Assembly: GCA_015179045.1 (NCBI GenBank)
Contig: WHUZ01000023.1
Location: forward strand, 1 to 64,000
Length of the DNA: 64,000 nt
Source: Kalaharituber pfeilii
Lineage: Eukaryota > Ascomycota > Pezizomycetes > Pezizales > Pezizaceae
Direction: 5' to 3'
The notes beneath the pieces were generated by a model. It made no database searches, was not told where the DNA came from, and saw only the letters and a list, made by a program, of their open reading frames with translations. Position numbers and translations under genes: made by a program. Positions 24,550 to 37,071 of the stretch are shown here, in pieces (positions within the stretch are counted from its first letter, which is position 1; the number at the start of each line of letters is the position of its first letter).

Positions 24550-25451
24550 TCTCCACCATCATAGTCGTGCTTCAGACACACGAAAAAAGAAAAGTAGCTT
24601 CTGCGTCATGAAGGGTACAAATTCTGCGTCATGCATGCCCGTGCCGCTTAATTTTTGGCAAGAAGCAAAGGATGGCGCATCAACTATCCTAAAGAGACGA
24701 TTTGCAACACACCTGCCTTGCAAGTCCTAGCCACATAGTCAGCATTGTACTTGTTGCATAGCTGGCTGGGAGGAAGATATACCCCCCGACAGGTCGTAGA
24801 CATAGAGCTCCACCGCCCTGTCACCCGCCATGTCTCCTGTAAGCTATCGGATTCGAGGTAGCTGCTAGCCGTGGGGGGGCACTTGCGTCCTTTACTTGCT
24901 TTGCAAGGCCGGTACCGGAACTGCGCTGTTTGCTGGCGTGCGCGCTTCTCGCGAAGCAGTGATGTATTGCAAATACTGCACTTGTATGTACAGTGTGCTC
25001 CGTGAGCGTTCAAGGGCGAGAATGCAGGTACCTAAGTACAACACTGAGGCTTTATAAGCTCTCGCTCTCGAACCTTCTGGATCACCTGATTACGAATGTG
25101 CAAAGTGGCGCAAAAACAAGAGGCTTGTACTCTTAGCACTGACCTAACTTTATTAGGGAAATACTCACTTCATGCGTTCGGCATGCCACACAAAAACATA
25201 ACACATTCAAAGGGAAAATGCATAGATACGGCGCGAAATACAGCTCAATGCAATATAACGGACAAGCATAAATAAAAGAAAATGAAGGGAAAAAAAAACA
25301 AAAAACGCAAACTCCCCAAAGACCTAGCCCAATTTTATAGAGGAATGAATATTGTGTTCCCAAAGAAAAGCAGGAAAAGAGGAAAATAGAAAGAAAATGT
25401 AATATCATTGACATGTCACAAAATATCCGCAACCTCCTTCATACCCTGCTC
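24550..25451. other. Spacer between two minus-strand genes
   Basis: About 0.9 kb between the 5' end of the PPPDE–Trx–PUL gene and the 3' end of the polymerase gamma gene. GC-moderate near 24,750–25,050, then A-rich. No protein-like frame or RNA gene recognised; the promoter of the former and 3' UTR of the latter should be here. Confidence 0.55.
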
Positions 25452-27714
25452 TCACACCATGCGTTTTAGTTGAGGTGCCTGTATATCGGCAGGGGATACT
25501 GATTGTTTTGACTTGTTCTCTGTAACAGTAGTAATCACAGGCACATAGTCATGGAACCTAGCATAGTCGCTCTCGTCCAACCCTGCCCATAGTTCAGATT
25601 GGTCTGGAACCTCCGTTCTGGAAAGGGATCGTTTGAAGGTTTTCGTTCCTTGTCTCTCAGGCACGCTGGATAATTGAGCTACCTTTATCTTCCTCTTAAA
25701 TGATTTTTCTTCAAGGTCCTTCACAGCCCTTTTTGCACTCCTTTCTCGTCTGTCTCTTTCCGCTTTCCAAGACCGAAGGATCTCTGCAGCGGATTTCTCG
25801 CTGTCAGCCATTTGCACCTTTAGTGTCCAGAGCTGGTCCGACTTATCCCCATTCATGTCCTGCAGCTGCTGCATTACTGGTGTCCGTCGTTCATACGGAC
25901 AAGTAGTCATGTCCACTACTTTACTCACGTCAAACTCAGGGTCGAGTTTTGTGTCCAAGCTGGCTTCTTCCCCCTTATCCAGCAATTGAAGGATGTCGAG
26001 GCTTTCCCCTGGTGGAATAGCCTGCGGATGTGATGGAGTAATGCAATCCAGATCAACCTCTTTCCTGAGAACACTATCAATATCCACTGCTGAGAAGTAT
26101 GCACAGGATTGTGGAAGGTCATTTATGCCCATTTGCTGGCTGAACATGGCCCTTGTCCAAACGTTAGCAACCTGTAGGGCCATGGCTGCACGATATCTGT
26201 CCTCCAACTTGACGAGATATCTAATTTCATCATGCACTGTAATTGCAAGTCTCGCGTCGATATTATATTTGTGAATTAGATAGTCCATGCTAGTGACCAG
26301 TAAGTGCAAATAATCTACTCCGCTAGACTGAATTGCCCAGTTAATGCGCGATGTCATGAACCCACCCTTGCTCAAATATTGCTTCATCAAGGCTTCAGTA
26401 ATTCCAGCCCCAAGTACGGGCGTTTGCGGCCTCTCCTGATTGGCAAATTCCTCGAGGCGATTGAATACATATGATTCGGTGCCACCGTACCAAAATGGGA
26501 TCTGGACCAATCTGGACTGTTTCCTTGTCAGTTTCTCTCCTTTTGTCGCTTTGTATAGTTTCTCAGCAGTCGCCGCAGCCTCCTCGTCCGAAATTGTTGG
26601 GTTGAACTGCTTTAGTAATGTAGTAGCAAATTTTAACCCGGCGCCATAAATTCGCCCATAATTAAAGATTTTGGCACTGTTCCGAGATATACCCAAAATT
26701 TTTGCGGTTTTTGAATGAAGATCAGTGCCTGCTGATTTCGTCCCTTCGAGGGTCATGAATCCCAAGGCAGTCCCTCCGTGGAGCTTAAACTGAGCGTCAC
26801 CAACCAAACTGGCAATCCATAACTCCTGCGAGCTAAACGGATGTGTCAGCACAAGGTGTATTGAAGTGATTTGTTATAGCGGTGTCAGGAATATCAGGGA
26901 TACATACTCGACATCTGCACCCACAAAACAGTAACCAGGAGGAGCCTTGACCATCGCTTTTAGCTCAGACCCAACCCGGTTTATCTTTGCATTGCTTGCA
27001 GTCAGCCACGTCTTTTCCACTGCACGTCTGGTGATTGTGCCCATGGGTATTAGTTGAGGGAGTATATAACCGATCCGAATATCTTTCTGATCGTCTAACT
27101 TAGGGAGCCGCTGTGAGGTATCTAAATCTTCTTCATACACTACCATCTGCTCCCTGATTCTCTCTCTTGAACTAATCCAATAAGAGCATTGTGCGTTCAT
27201 CTGTAGTGCTTCTAATGCACCAGGATTTGCCGCGGATAATAACCCCTCCTCGAAGTATTTAACATAGCTTTTCGAGAGGGGGTTGACACACCTGGCGGAT
27301 GGTCCGTCCTTATGAGGAAGCTTGTAGTAGATATGGTCTGAATCTCTCCGCAGGAATTCCGGCTTATCGTCCGGATCAAACTCGCACTTGGTAGCATTGG
27401 TTCCCTCGTATTTTTGGCTGTCCTTAAGAGGAACTCTAAATGTCCATCCGTGTTTGTCTGACCATACAAGAGGGTAGCCATCCCAACTCAGTCTCAGAAT
27501 GATAGCGGCAATCCGTGTGCGAACAGTGATAGTAGGCGCCGGGTCTGATTTCTTCTTATACAAGTCTCGATACCATTTAGGTTTCCCCGCGAACTTCTGC
27601 TTGGGATCTGGTATGCGTTTAGGCTCTGGCTTCGGCTCTCGCTTTGCCTTTGGCACAGCCTTCTTCTTGGGCTTCTTAGGCCTCTTCGTTTTTTTTTTTC
27701 GACGCCTGATCAAG

Positions 27715-27756
<42 letters not shown>

Positions 27757-29413
27757 TTCAGGTTCAGGTTCTAGCTCTGGTTCAACCTTTTTCTTTGCCT
27801 TTGGAGGAATTTTCTCTTTGATATATCGCTGCGGCTCGGGCGTCCAGTCAAGTTGATCCAACCATGGGTCACCTGGTTGTGGGCCACTATTCAAGGTGCT
27901 TTCGACTAGAGCTAAGAGATTCGCTTGGACACTATCGGAAAGCTCCTTGTACTTTCCTTCGGCGTTATTGATATACTGTTCCCATTCTTGGTTGATCGGC
28001 AAGATGACGGAAGATAGGTGCCGCAGAGCTCCGAAGCTGACAGGATGCGGGCAAACTCTTAGAAACTCTGGTAGGACTTTAGTATATACTTGGAAAGTAG
28101 TATCAACGTCAGAGGCACAGTAGTTAAATAATTGATTGATATTGTCCAGTACACCCTTTCTATCCAACTCTCCAAATTGGTCACGAACTTCTTTGTCGAT
28201 AATTTTATCGCAGTGAAACCGGGCAACATCTTTCAGTGAATTGATGGAACTCCTTCCTATCCATGGTTCTTCTTCATTTTCCTCCAGCATGAGATCAGTC
28301 AACCGAGAGCGGAAATCTGGGTTTTCCGTCTCTTCTGCCATTTTTGCCTTCAGCTCCATGTTCTTATGATATTTTAGCCAAGTTGGACGTTGGCGTGAGC
28401 ACATCCCATTGACTGCAACGTGCAAAGACATAGTATCAAGAAACCCATTCTTAGTCTGAAGAATGCCGTACTCCTCTTTAATTCTAGCCCTGTCATATCC
28501 TATATTGTGCCCAACAATGACTCGTGGTATAGTAGGGTCACCCAGGGGAATAAGATGACGATCGGAAACATTCTTGACCGGATTTGCATACCCCTCTACA
28601 TCGAGCAGCCAAGGTGACATCCATGAGTACCAGGCGACAGGGCTTACAGCGCATGCCATAATTGGGAATGGCGATTCCTTGTATAGCGTCTCCACATCAA
28701 ATACAAGTGTGTCTTCCTGAGGATAATTGACTTGTACTGGTTCTGCGCCAGCAACATATCTTGTCCAGCCGGGCTTAGATGTCACCCACTCGTTGGGGGT
28801 AGGGGGTATCTGCGACTCCGCCAAACTCTTTGCCTTCTCCATATATGGATGTGCCACATATTGCCCAATCCAGTAGAAATGCTCATCCAACGTTCCAGTG
28901 CTTCCTATAAGTTTAGGAAGTTTGAATCCAATTGGGGGAGAAGTATCAGAAGTTTTTCCATAAAGTTCATGATGTTCAAGGTGGTCAACTGATAAGCCTA
29001 TGAGCTCTGGTGGCACTTTGGGCACATCAACACTTTTCGCATTCGGAAACACCTGCTGATACACTACATCACTAAGCTGTTGTACTTGAATTTGGTTGAC
29101 GCGTTTTTGCGCATCTTTGAGACACTCTCGATTAGCATTTATCCAAAAACTGAGCACAATGCATATTTCAAAGCAATGAATACACACCTATACGTAGCGT
29201 TTTGGACGGTGAATGCGCAAGCTTTGGTTCTTCAGCTTTGGCTTCGCTCCTCTCGACGTTAAGCTGCCCCGCTGCATAACTCCTTGTACATGGTAGACGG
29301 AGCGGAGTTCTGCGACCAAGTGAAATGGGATGAGTAGAGGGTGAACTCTTTGATAATGCGCGATGCGGGGTGTATCGAAAGGTTCGGCATGCGGCGGCGG
29401 TGAATTGAAACAT
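25452..29413 (-). CDS. MIP1: Mitochondrial DNA polymerase gamma
   Basis: Family A replicative polymerase of mitochondria. Exons 29188–29413, 26908–29114 and 25452–26832; introns 73 and 75 bp. The N-terminus is Arg/Ser-rich, fitting a mitochondrial presequence. Exonuclease motifs: VFDVETL (Exo I), VGHNIGYDRARIKEEY (Exo II), YCASDVDTTF (Exo III). Polymerase motifs: GADVDSQELWIAS (A, rebuilt across the second intron), a motif B region ending KIFNYGRIYGAG, and VHDEIRYLV (C). Between the exonuclease and polymerase parts is a repetitive linker of Glu-Pro repeats followed by a Lys/Pro stretch. Inside it the frame breaks at an 11-A run (complement of 27689–27699): removing one A gives 3813 coding nt, 1270 aa, fully open. 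The C-terminal tail beyond motif C is long (over 200 aa), as in other fungal Mip1. The first intron's acceptor (29115) is the weakest boundary. Confidence 0.92.
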
Positions 29414-31315
29414 CTCAATTGACTATGTATGCCCCCCAGTCATGTTGCAGTGACCGAAAGCAGCTGGTAGGATGCGGAAAAGAAACGAATGCGAAGAGAT
29501 GCAGCACTGGCTCAAAGGAAGCTCTTCAAATTCCGCTCTCTCTTTTCCTTTTTTTTTTCGCCTTCGGACGCAAGTGCTAGTTTAGCTCATCTCAAGCTAG
29601 TGGGGTTTCAATGATGTAGTGCTTGGCGTCATGACGGCAGTCATGCCCATACCAGAACTTAAATTGTGGTATTGCTCCGTATCATACAAACCTCGCTTGA
29701 CTGCTTGGTCGGCGCAACTGCAATGGGAAGGCGTTTACCCGACATTGCTGAGGCAAGAGCAAACGAGATAGCAGATAAACCTGGATATCAAAGTTATCCC
29801 TGTCCGAACCCTTTCAACACGATGACATCAAGTGAACAACTAGTCTGGTTCAGTGAACACTGTGCTACAGTTGCTGTTGCTGAAGATCAGTCAGAAAGTC
29901 AGGGAGTTACTTTACAAATGTAAGTAAATAGGAATGGCGCTAAACACCTGCACGAGTGTGCATGCAAGGCACTTCTGCTGGAGGCAGGCACTGGTAGCCA
30001 TCCGGGCCTAGTCTCGTAACCAGATAGCCAGCCCCACTAGTAACCGGGCGTACAAGCGTACCATGCGCTATGTACATCTTAACTTGACATCCTAGGAGCA
30101 GCTGCAGATAGAGATCAATCAAGGTGATCGTGAGATATGCCATTGGATGATGCACCGATTTTATAAAAATTTAACCAAAATAATCAAGGAGGGTATATGA
30201 TACATATATTCACAATAGTAGCGGTATTCAGATAAAGAAAAATCCGGCTGGACAAAAATCCAATTTCACAAGAGGGTTACTCAGACCTCAGACTGGTTTG
30301 TCTGCTGGATTTCATTTTATATCGAGGTAGTCTAATCTGAGTACCGCTACTGAATATTTATTACTAGTCCATGGCAAAGGGGCATTTCTTACAGCCACTC
30401 GCAGTCGTCAAGCGTAAGAGGAATCTAGCGGCCAGTTCTTAAGACAAAACTTATATCCAGACTCAAACCAAAGACACGTATCAATCAGCTGCATGCTTGT
30501 AGGGTTAACAGCTCGGTAAGTTTCCACGGTGCAGCCCGTTAATTAAAAGCTCTTGCTTGGGCTGAACTTCTACAATCTCGAACTTACATACTTGAATTTA
30601 CTAGCTGCTTGTAATTACGACGATCAGGTGGTGTAGTACCCTGGTATTCCCACAATCCTAATGCTCCGCTTCAAGTTTTCGGTACTGGGCTAAGGCTACA
30701 GCAGCCTCACGAACAAAAGTTATACCAGCAGTTAATTGTTACGAGACTAACTGGTAAAGGCCCAAAATAGTAGTCTGGGCATGAGAACACTGCTGGAGGC
30801 GGCATATTATCAATAACATCGTCGTTACCAATTAATTAAGGTGGAGAGGGAATATGGGAAACGGGGAACAGAGTAAGTAGAGCGGTAGTCTGGTTCGAGA
30901 CTGAGTAGGGGTTAATGTGGGTACGAGAAAAGGTTCAGGTGTATCATAGTCTCGGAACCGTTATTTGTCACGTTAAGGTGTTCTCATAAGTTATGCCAGT
31001 CTCGAACCGGGTTATGCAAGTCTGGCATGAACCGATTTCTTGCAATCGGTTCGAAGCTGCGATCATCTTCATTCCTCTTGGCAAGAACCTTGGCGGCGAT
31101 TATAGTTTAACCTTGGCAAAACTACGTTTGTTTTCGAGGATCTTCACGAAATCTTCTTCTATATATGTACTCCACAACAAAGCTGCACCCTCGAATTATA
31201 GGCAAAATTTGAATGCTTATCACCTAACTGGAAGTATATTCCCGAGGCCGCATAAACGTACACGCGAAAGCCTTCTCACTTCATCCTCAACCTGAGCCTT
31301 TTACATCTTGTCACC
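29414..31315. other. Divergent intergenic region with small repeats
   Basis: About 1.9 kb between the starts of the polymerase gamma (-) and Slx8-like (+) genes. It contains a 135-bp inverted-repeat element at 30217–30351, a copy of the dispersed 17-mer motif at 30772–30788, several TAGTCTGGTTCGAGACT-like words between 30870 and 31020 in both orientations, and a hairpin GAACCGATT…AATCGGTTC at 31028–31051. Those words resemble a tRNA B box but no cloverleaf could be drawn. No gene recognised. Confidence 0.5.
30217..30351. mobile_element. 135-bp MITE-like inverted-repeat element
   Basis: The left end AGTAGCGGTATTCAGAT and the right end, read on the other strand as AGTAGCGGTACTCAGAT, match at 16 of 17 positions as terminal inverted repeats. 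Inside them AATCCGGCTGGACAAA and AAATCCAGCAGACAAA are a second, weaker inverted pair, so the whole element could fold. It has no coding capacity. A target-site duplication is not obvious. A non-autonomous DNA element is the likely explanation. Confidence 0.6.
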
Positions 31316-32032
31316 ATGCTGCGGCAGTCCCCAGATCAGCGCCGTACTCGCGCTTCAACAGCATCGACTGCCCCCGGTGGCCGAACAGCGTCTCCTGAGG
31401 GCAACACTCGAAGATCTACACGGCGGAAAAGAGGGGTTGCTGCAGGGTCGGAAACCATAGATCTCACTTCTTTCAGTATCGCCCCTTCTGTTGTTTCAGC
31501 AGCGCCACCACATCCACAAACACCGGTAAAGAAAATACGAGTCAGCAACCAGCCCTCACAAAATTCATCAAGTACATCCCTTGGCTCACAGACAACAGCA
31601 AGTCCGAAATCACAGTGGGGTAATGATGATAAGATAGATGAGATAAATCTGGTTGATGTGGATGATGAAGGACTATTAGCAAAGAAGCAGAAGGATCTGC
31701 TAAACATGCAGAGGTCGGATCAAGAGAAGCCTAAATTATCTGACTTTAAGTGTGTCATTTGCTTGGACGATCCTACGGATCTTGCTGCTACACCTTGTGG
31801 TTAGTATACCGTATCGATTTTTCTGTGGTACCAGAAGCTGATAAGTCGTTTTGAAGGCCATATGTTTTGTGACCTTTGTCTACAGGGAGCATTGAAGGCT
31901 GGACAACCACCAAATGCCAGGTCAGGAAGGTGTCCCGTATGTCGTCGGAGGGTAAATCTGAAGGACATTGTACCGCTCGAAATCAAAGTATTGGACAGAA
32001 TCAAAGGGAAGGGCAAAGGAAAGGCTGGATAA
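31316..32032 (+). CDS. RING E3 ligase, Slx8-like (SUMO-targeted)
   Basis: Two exons, 31316–31799 and 31857–32032, encode 219 aa; the 57-bp intron (GTTAGT, GCTGAT branch, GAAG acceptor) splits the RING between ATPCG and HMFC. The C-terminal C3HC4 RING reads CVICLDD…CGHMFCDLCLQGAL…CPVCRRRV. The N-terminal half is Ser/Thr/Arg-rich and carries hydrophobic-acidic words that fit SUMO-interacting motifs: ETIDLTSF and EINLVDVDDE. This arrangement matches Slx8/RNF4-type SUMO-targeted ubiquitin ligases, which ubiquitinate SUMO-modified proteins in the nucleus during genome maintenance. The KGKGKGK tail is basic. Family assignment rests on the RING subtype plus the motifs and may be too narrow. Confidence 0.8.
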
Positions 32033-34052
32033 GTCTAGTGTGCGGATCGATAAGTCTTAGGGATTAGCGGATAAGGGTTCTGGGCTCGGAGTTCTTGTAT
32101 GATTACAGGCGGCATTGGCATTTCAATCGCATTCATGATATGACAATACGAGCATTTAACCATATGTGCCCCGTCTGCAGGCATTTTGCATTCTAGATAT
32201 GATTCCTCCGGCGCGCCTCCACAATTGTCTCTCGGCTCTCACCTCATGAATCAGTATTTTGATCCTTGCCGCAGCGACCAAGATTGGCAGCTTCTACTCT
32301 GACGTATGTGTGGTAACAACGCGACGTTTTAACAGCATCCACGTGCTAGCTGCTGAATTTAGGGACCAGCATTTTGATCAACGGGTGCTAGTCAACCCTC
32401 TGCAGCCAGCTGGATTTTACACCAATGCCCTTCCCGGCTGATAAGGTGTTGGTAATAAAGTTTACGCAACAAGTTGTTTCTTGAGCGTCCTAGCAGGGTA
32501 TGGGAAGCTCACTTTCGCCGCTGCCACCAAATCGCTTTAGGTGCCGAGATCTCCTGCTTCACCTTCACTCGCCTCCGATTGCGACTATTTTCAAGCCAAC
32601 CTAAAGAGCACCTTGCACCAGCAACCCAGTCTGGGACGATCGTGACTGATAGTGCTCATCCAAAAAAAATTGCACATGCTTCTCTAAACCCACGACTAGA
32701 CATGCAAAGCTTCAGCAGGATCCCTGGCTTGTTTTAATTGGAGTTACTTCGACAAGCTGAAGGGGAGAGTCTGGGCACGAGAACGGCAGAAGGGTGAGAG
32801 GAGAGGACTAGTAGTAGTACGAGCAAAATAAGTGGCACAGTCAACTAATTTCTTAGGTGTATGTTAGGGAATGGCATGCAATTGGTAGAGGGCTTACCAG
32901 TAGTCGTTAGTCCTTGACCGAGCTGCCTCTCTCAAGATAATTTACTGGAGGAACTAGGCATAAATTGGGGGGGCGCGCCGGTGTGCAGTCTGCTGCTTCA
33001 GACAGTGAAAGTAAAAAAAACAAAACAGACGAAAAACCGCATAACAGCTTGAACGCAAGTTCTTCCTTAGTCCTCCCGCGGGCAGGCCTTCGCTGCCAGG
33101 CTGCACGCGTGCGTAAGTGCAAGAGAGCCCTATGAACCCTTCTGCTGAGCTACGCAGGAGGATGTATGAGTACCCAGGCCCCTATGGCATACCCTCCAAG
33201 CACAGGAGTGTCCAGGCGGATCGCCGGGCCCTGGGCAGCGCGGACGGCCCAGCAGACCTGAGCCCGCGGCCGCGGCCGCCCAGGATTCTCGGGGGCCGAG
33301 CATTCGAGTGCCTCCAAGGCTGACGCTGCGTCCTCGCCTCAGCCCGGGGTCGGCCACAACCCTATGCGTATCCTCCCTGCCAAACGCAAGCAGACTGGCT
33401 TGCTTGCGCTCAAGCGACAGTCGATTGGCTTCTTTGCGACATCGATCCGTGTGCAGTGCTAATAACGTTGTTCAGCGTGCGGCCTGTGGGGGCGAAAAAG
33501 CATTATGTACAACGTGCGGCTAGCAGGGCCACCCTGCACTTCGTAATTGAAACATCGGGCTGCCAGCACTATGGGGTTAATATTGGGGTTGATTTTGATT
33601 TTGTGGGGTCGCACTTGAGTCGCCGAACACTCGCTCCTCGCTCGCCGCCCGCCGCCCTCCTTAATCACACGAGCTGTGCGCCGATCGTCCAGAGGCCTCC
33701 CAGCCGGTGTCTGCTGGTGTCTGCTGGTGTCTGCCGGCGTCTGCCCACAAGCAAGTAGCATAGAGGGCCAGCCTGGCCTACCTCCTGCTGTACTTACTAG
33801 TAGGCTGCCCGCACCACGTCGCCCGCTCCCCGCTCGCTTTCCCCAGCACCAGCACCACCCCCCCCCAATCTAGTTCCCCCCATTCAGCCCTGATCCACCC
33901 CACCCATAAGTCAAGACCAGACGCTCGTTTCCCACCATCTTTTCTACTTGCCCGCCCCGCCTTACTTCTGTCCTTCTTTCCATTTCTTTCTCCGCCTAGT
34001 GTCCCGCGTGCCTAGGTCGCTCGATGACAGTGTTCTGCAACTGCAGCCATCT
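32033..34052. other. Intergenic region, no gene recognised
   Basis: About 2 kb upstream of the kinase. It carries a copy of AGTCTGGGCACGAGAAC at 32768–32784, a GC-rich stretch with CGGCCGCGGCCGC near 33267, and a GTCTGCTGGT triplication at about 33710–33740. Frames in the GC-rich part are open in several phases and look non-coding. The kinase 5' UTR probably covers the last few hundred bases. Confidence 0.5.
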
Positions 34053-36173
34053 ATGGAGACGCCATTGGAGACCCAGCGACTCTTTCGCAAGCTACAGTTA
34101 GATACCTCAATCCCATTGCAGCGACATCACGCAGGGTCCTCGTCACTATCACTCTCGTTATCTGGGGCCGGGTCAAGGTCGGGGCTAGCGTCAACCTCCA
34201 GGGTGCCATCAGCGACCTCCTCCGCCACTCAATCACCTACTCCAACACCACCGATATCTGTTCGCCCTCTACAGATTCAGCAGAGGCCGACTGACAGCTT
34301 TTCGCAGTGTACTGACTCGCCAGAGCTAAGCTCGAGCGGGAGATATGCACAATCTAATTTTACTCTTTCTCCGTTGGAGAGAGCGTCTAGGGCCGATAGT
34401 GCATCACTCTTTGAACAATTCGCATCCAGCTGTCACAAACTCGAAATCCCCAGATCTGCTTTAGGATTGTCGCAGCAGCAATTACAGCGACAGCAGCAGC
34501 AGCAGCCTACTTCCAAAAACATTCCCACAATAGTACAAGATGGAGAAAAGCTATTGTTTGAGAAGAAGCCTCTGCCGGTGCGATCAAATACTGAGTCAGA
34601 GACGTTCAACTATGATTTTTCCAGTGGACGACCTCGTCGAGCGCCTACAAGTGGGATAGGAAATGGGCTGGTAAGCGACCGTGATTCAAGTCTCAAGGAT
34701 AACAATAACGCAACTGGAAGTCTACCGGGTTACCGTGCTGTTGAGCCTACCGTAATGATGCATGATCCACGAAGGCGGTTTTTATCCCCAAGTCCGTTCG
34801 AAAAGATGATTGAGGATCAGGATCGTATGTCATCATTGACGTCGAGTTCTACCGTAGGATCTCCATTATCGGAGGCACTGGCTACACCCACAGATAGTGA
34901 ATGCTCCGATATGTATGGACCCGCCATTGCGCATACTGTAAGAAGCCAGTCATTTCAGGACGCTATATCACTTGGAGAAACCTCTGCTTGGCCCAGGGAT
35001 TTGGTTATGGCGCATCGGAATCGCAGTTATAATTTTGAAGTTGCGCAGCCGCAGGGTCCCAGGCGAAAAAGGAGAGCATTTAGTGAGAGAAAGTTGAGCC
35101 CTGCCAACCAAGTATGTCACCTTGAAAGCTTCTCAAACGAGATTCCCTATGCTAATGTCTGCCTTCAATAGTTCCTAAGTGGATGGTCGTGTCAGAAGGC
35201 TGCTGAGCCAGATGATGAGGGCCAGGAAGTAGGTGCCTATGTTATAGGAAAGCAGGTTGGGTATGGGGGCTTCAGTGTAGTCAAGGAAGCCGTCACGATG
35301 AAGAATGGCATGAAAATTAAAAGGGCGGTGAAAATTGTTCGAAAGAAAGCGCATAACAAGGAATGTGAGAACGAAAGGATCCAGGCAGAATTTGAGCATG
35401 AAGTGAGCATCTGGAGATACCTTTCTCATCCACACATCTTGCCATTGATTGAGGTTTATGATTCACCATTTGCAACCTATTGCTTCACAAAACTTACTAC
35501 TAATGGAACCCTCTTCGATCTGGTGAAGGCAAATAGACAAGGTTTGCCTGCTCATCTAGCGGCGAAATTTGCATATCAACTGGCATCCGCAATTCGGTAC
35601 CTCCATGAAGATGTACGAATCATCCATAGAGATATTAAACTTGAGAATTGTTTGATTGATGTATCGGTTGACCCAGAAGGAGCCCTGTTGCTTTGCGATT
35701 TTGGAATGGCTGAGCAGATACCTGGGTCTAATGATGACGATTCAGACTCAGATAATTCTTCATTTGGGCCACACAGCTCAAGGTCGCATATACGGAAGGG
35801 CCCACCGGAGACTTCCACCTCCATCACGGGCTCCCTACAATATGCTCCCCCAGAAATGATGTCCTGTACCACTCCAAGGTTATCAACTGCAGTAGACATG
35901 TGGGCTTTTGGAGTGGTGGTGTATGCCCTGCATACCGGAATCTTACCATTCAATCACGCTTTCCAACCAAAGCTACAAATGATGATTGCTAGAGGTGATT
36001 GGGATGTAGAGCGTTTCCGGAATGCTACAGTTTTCCAAGACCACAAGGAGCTCGGCAAAATGGCGTTGGATGTGGTTAAAGGATGTCTCTGCAAACAACC
36101 TGAGAATAGATGGACTGTGGGAATGGTATTGGATAGTAAGTGGCTCTCAGGCTTCACCGTTGAGAGTCCATAA
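34053..36173 (+). CDS. Serine/threonine protein kinase
   Basis: Two exons, 34053–35111 and 35172–36173, with a 60-bp intron (CAA|GTATGT, GCTAAT, AATAG), encoding 686 aa. The first 350 residues are Ser/Pro/Gln-rich and probably disordered. The catalytic domain occupies about residue 376 to the end: Gly-rich loop GKQVGYGGFSVVKEA, VAIK-type lysine in RAVKIVRKK, catalytic loop HRDIKLENC, DFG in LLCDFGMAEQ, APE equivalent as YAPPEM, and DMWAFGVVVYAL. An acidic Ser/Asp insert (NDDDSDSDNSS) lies in the activation segment. All catalytic residues are present, so it should be active. The nearest kinase group seems to be CAMK/NPR-like but I cannot name the subfamily. The start chosen is the first in-frame ATG; an upstream ATG at 34024 is in another frame. 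Confidence 0.88.
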
Positions 36174-37019
36174 AAGACATGTCCTGATTCAGCGTATTTT
36201 ATTCTTGCATTTTGTACGACACGACAACGAGGGGCCACTTTGTATATTCCCGTCATACATTTATACCCTATGGCTACTATTTGACAGCAAAGGTCCGGCC
36301 ATCTAGCGAATCCACCCTCTTTCATATTCCTTTATATCTCGTTTTGGAGCCTTTCCGTATTCAGCTCAAAATTCATGGACAGGATAATCAAAAAGGCTTG
36401 GACTGGAGTATTTGCAATTTAAGTCCTTTATCGTGGCGTTTTTAACCGGGTTAGTTACTTTTAAGGTGCTTAGTTTTTGTTCGATTTACCCAATTTTTTT
36501 GTTCCTCTGTCTACCTCACCGTATCTTGTTTTGCAGTATCCAATTTCTCCTCTTTTGTGTGCCTCTCTACTCAGCTTCGTTTTGGTCAATGTGGGCGCAG
36601 TGGTGTTGAATCAGTTCCCAGTCCCCATTGACAGTTCTGTTTGTGTTTACTTTATTTCACATGATTAGCAGGAGTAGGTTTATGGGCGATTCAACACCGC
36701 ATACCCATGTGTTCATTGGTGGGCAAGAAATTTTGGATGTGGTGTAATCCCATGCTTTTACTGCACAGCGTTTTATTCTACATATCTGAAAGCATTTGCA
36801 TTTTAATATTGATTGCATATGCATCTAGGCTTGTTTCGTGTTCTTCCCTTCACCTCGTGTTATAGTTGCTTGGGAACTAGTATGGAAATCTCCATTTGAT
36901 TTACTTGGGTTGGTTACGAAGCGCTTTGTTACCTTGGTATGTTTATGGGGTGAGTTGTGCATTTGGTGGTAGTCTGATTGATTTGAGGGTCGAATTCTTA
37001 TTTGCGGGGGAGCAACATC

Positions 37020-37071
<52 letters not shown>

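Noticed and set aside
30880..31060. GGTTCGA-like words resembling tRNA B boxes
   Set aside because: No matching A box or acceptor stem pairing could be found; the words belong to a cluster of inverted repeats.
34024..34052. Upstream ATG as start of the kinase
   Set aside because: It is in a different frame from the kinase; 34053 is the first in-frame ATG with a protein-like continuation.
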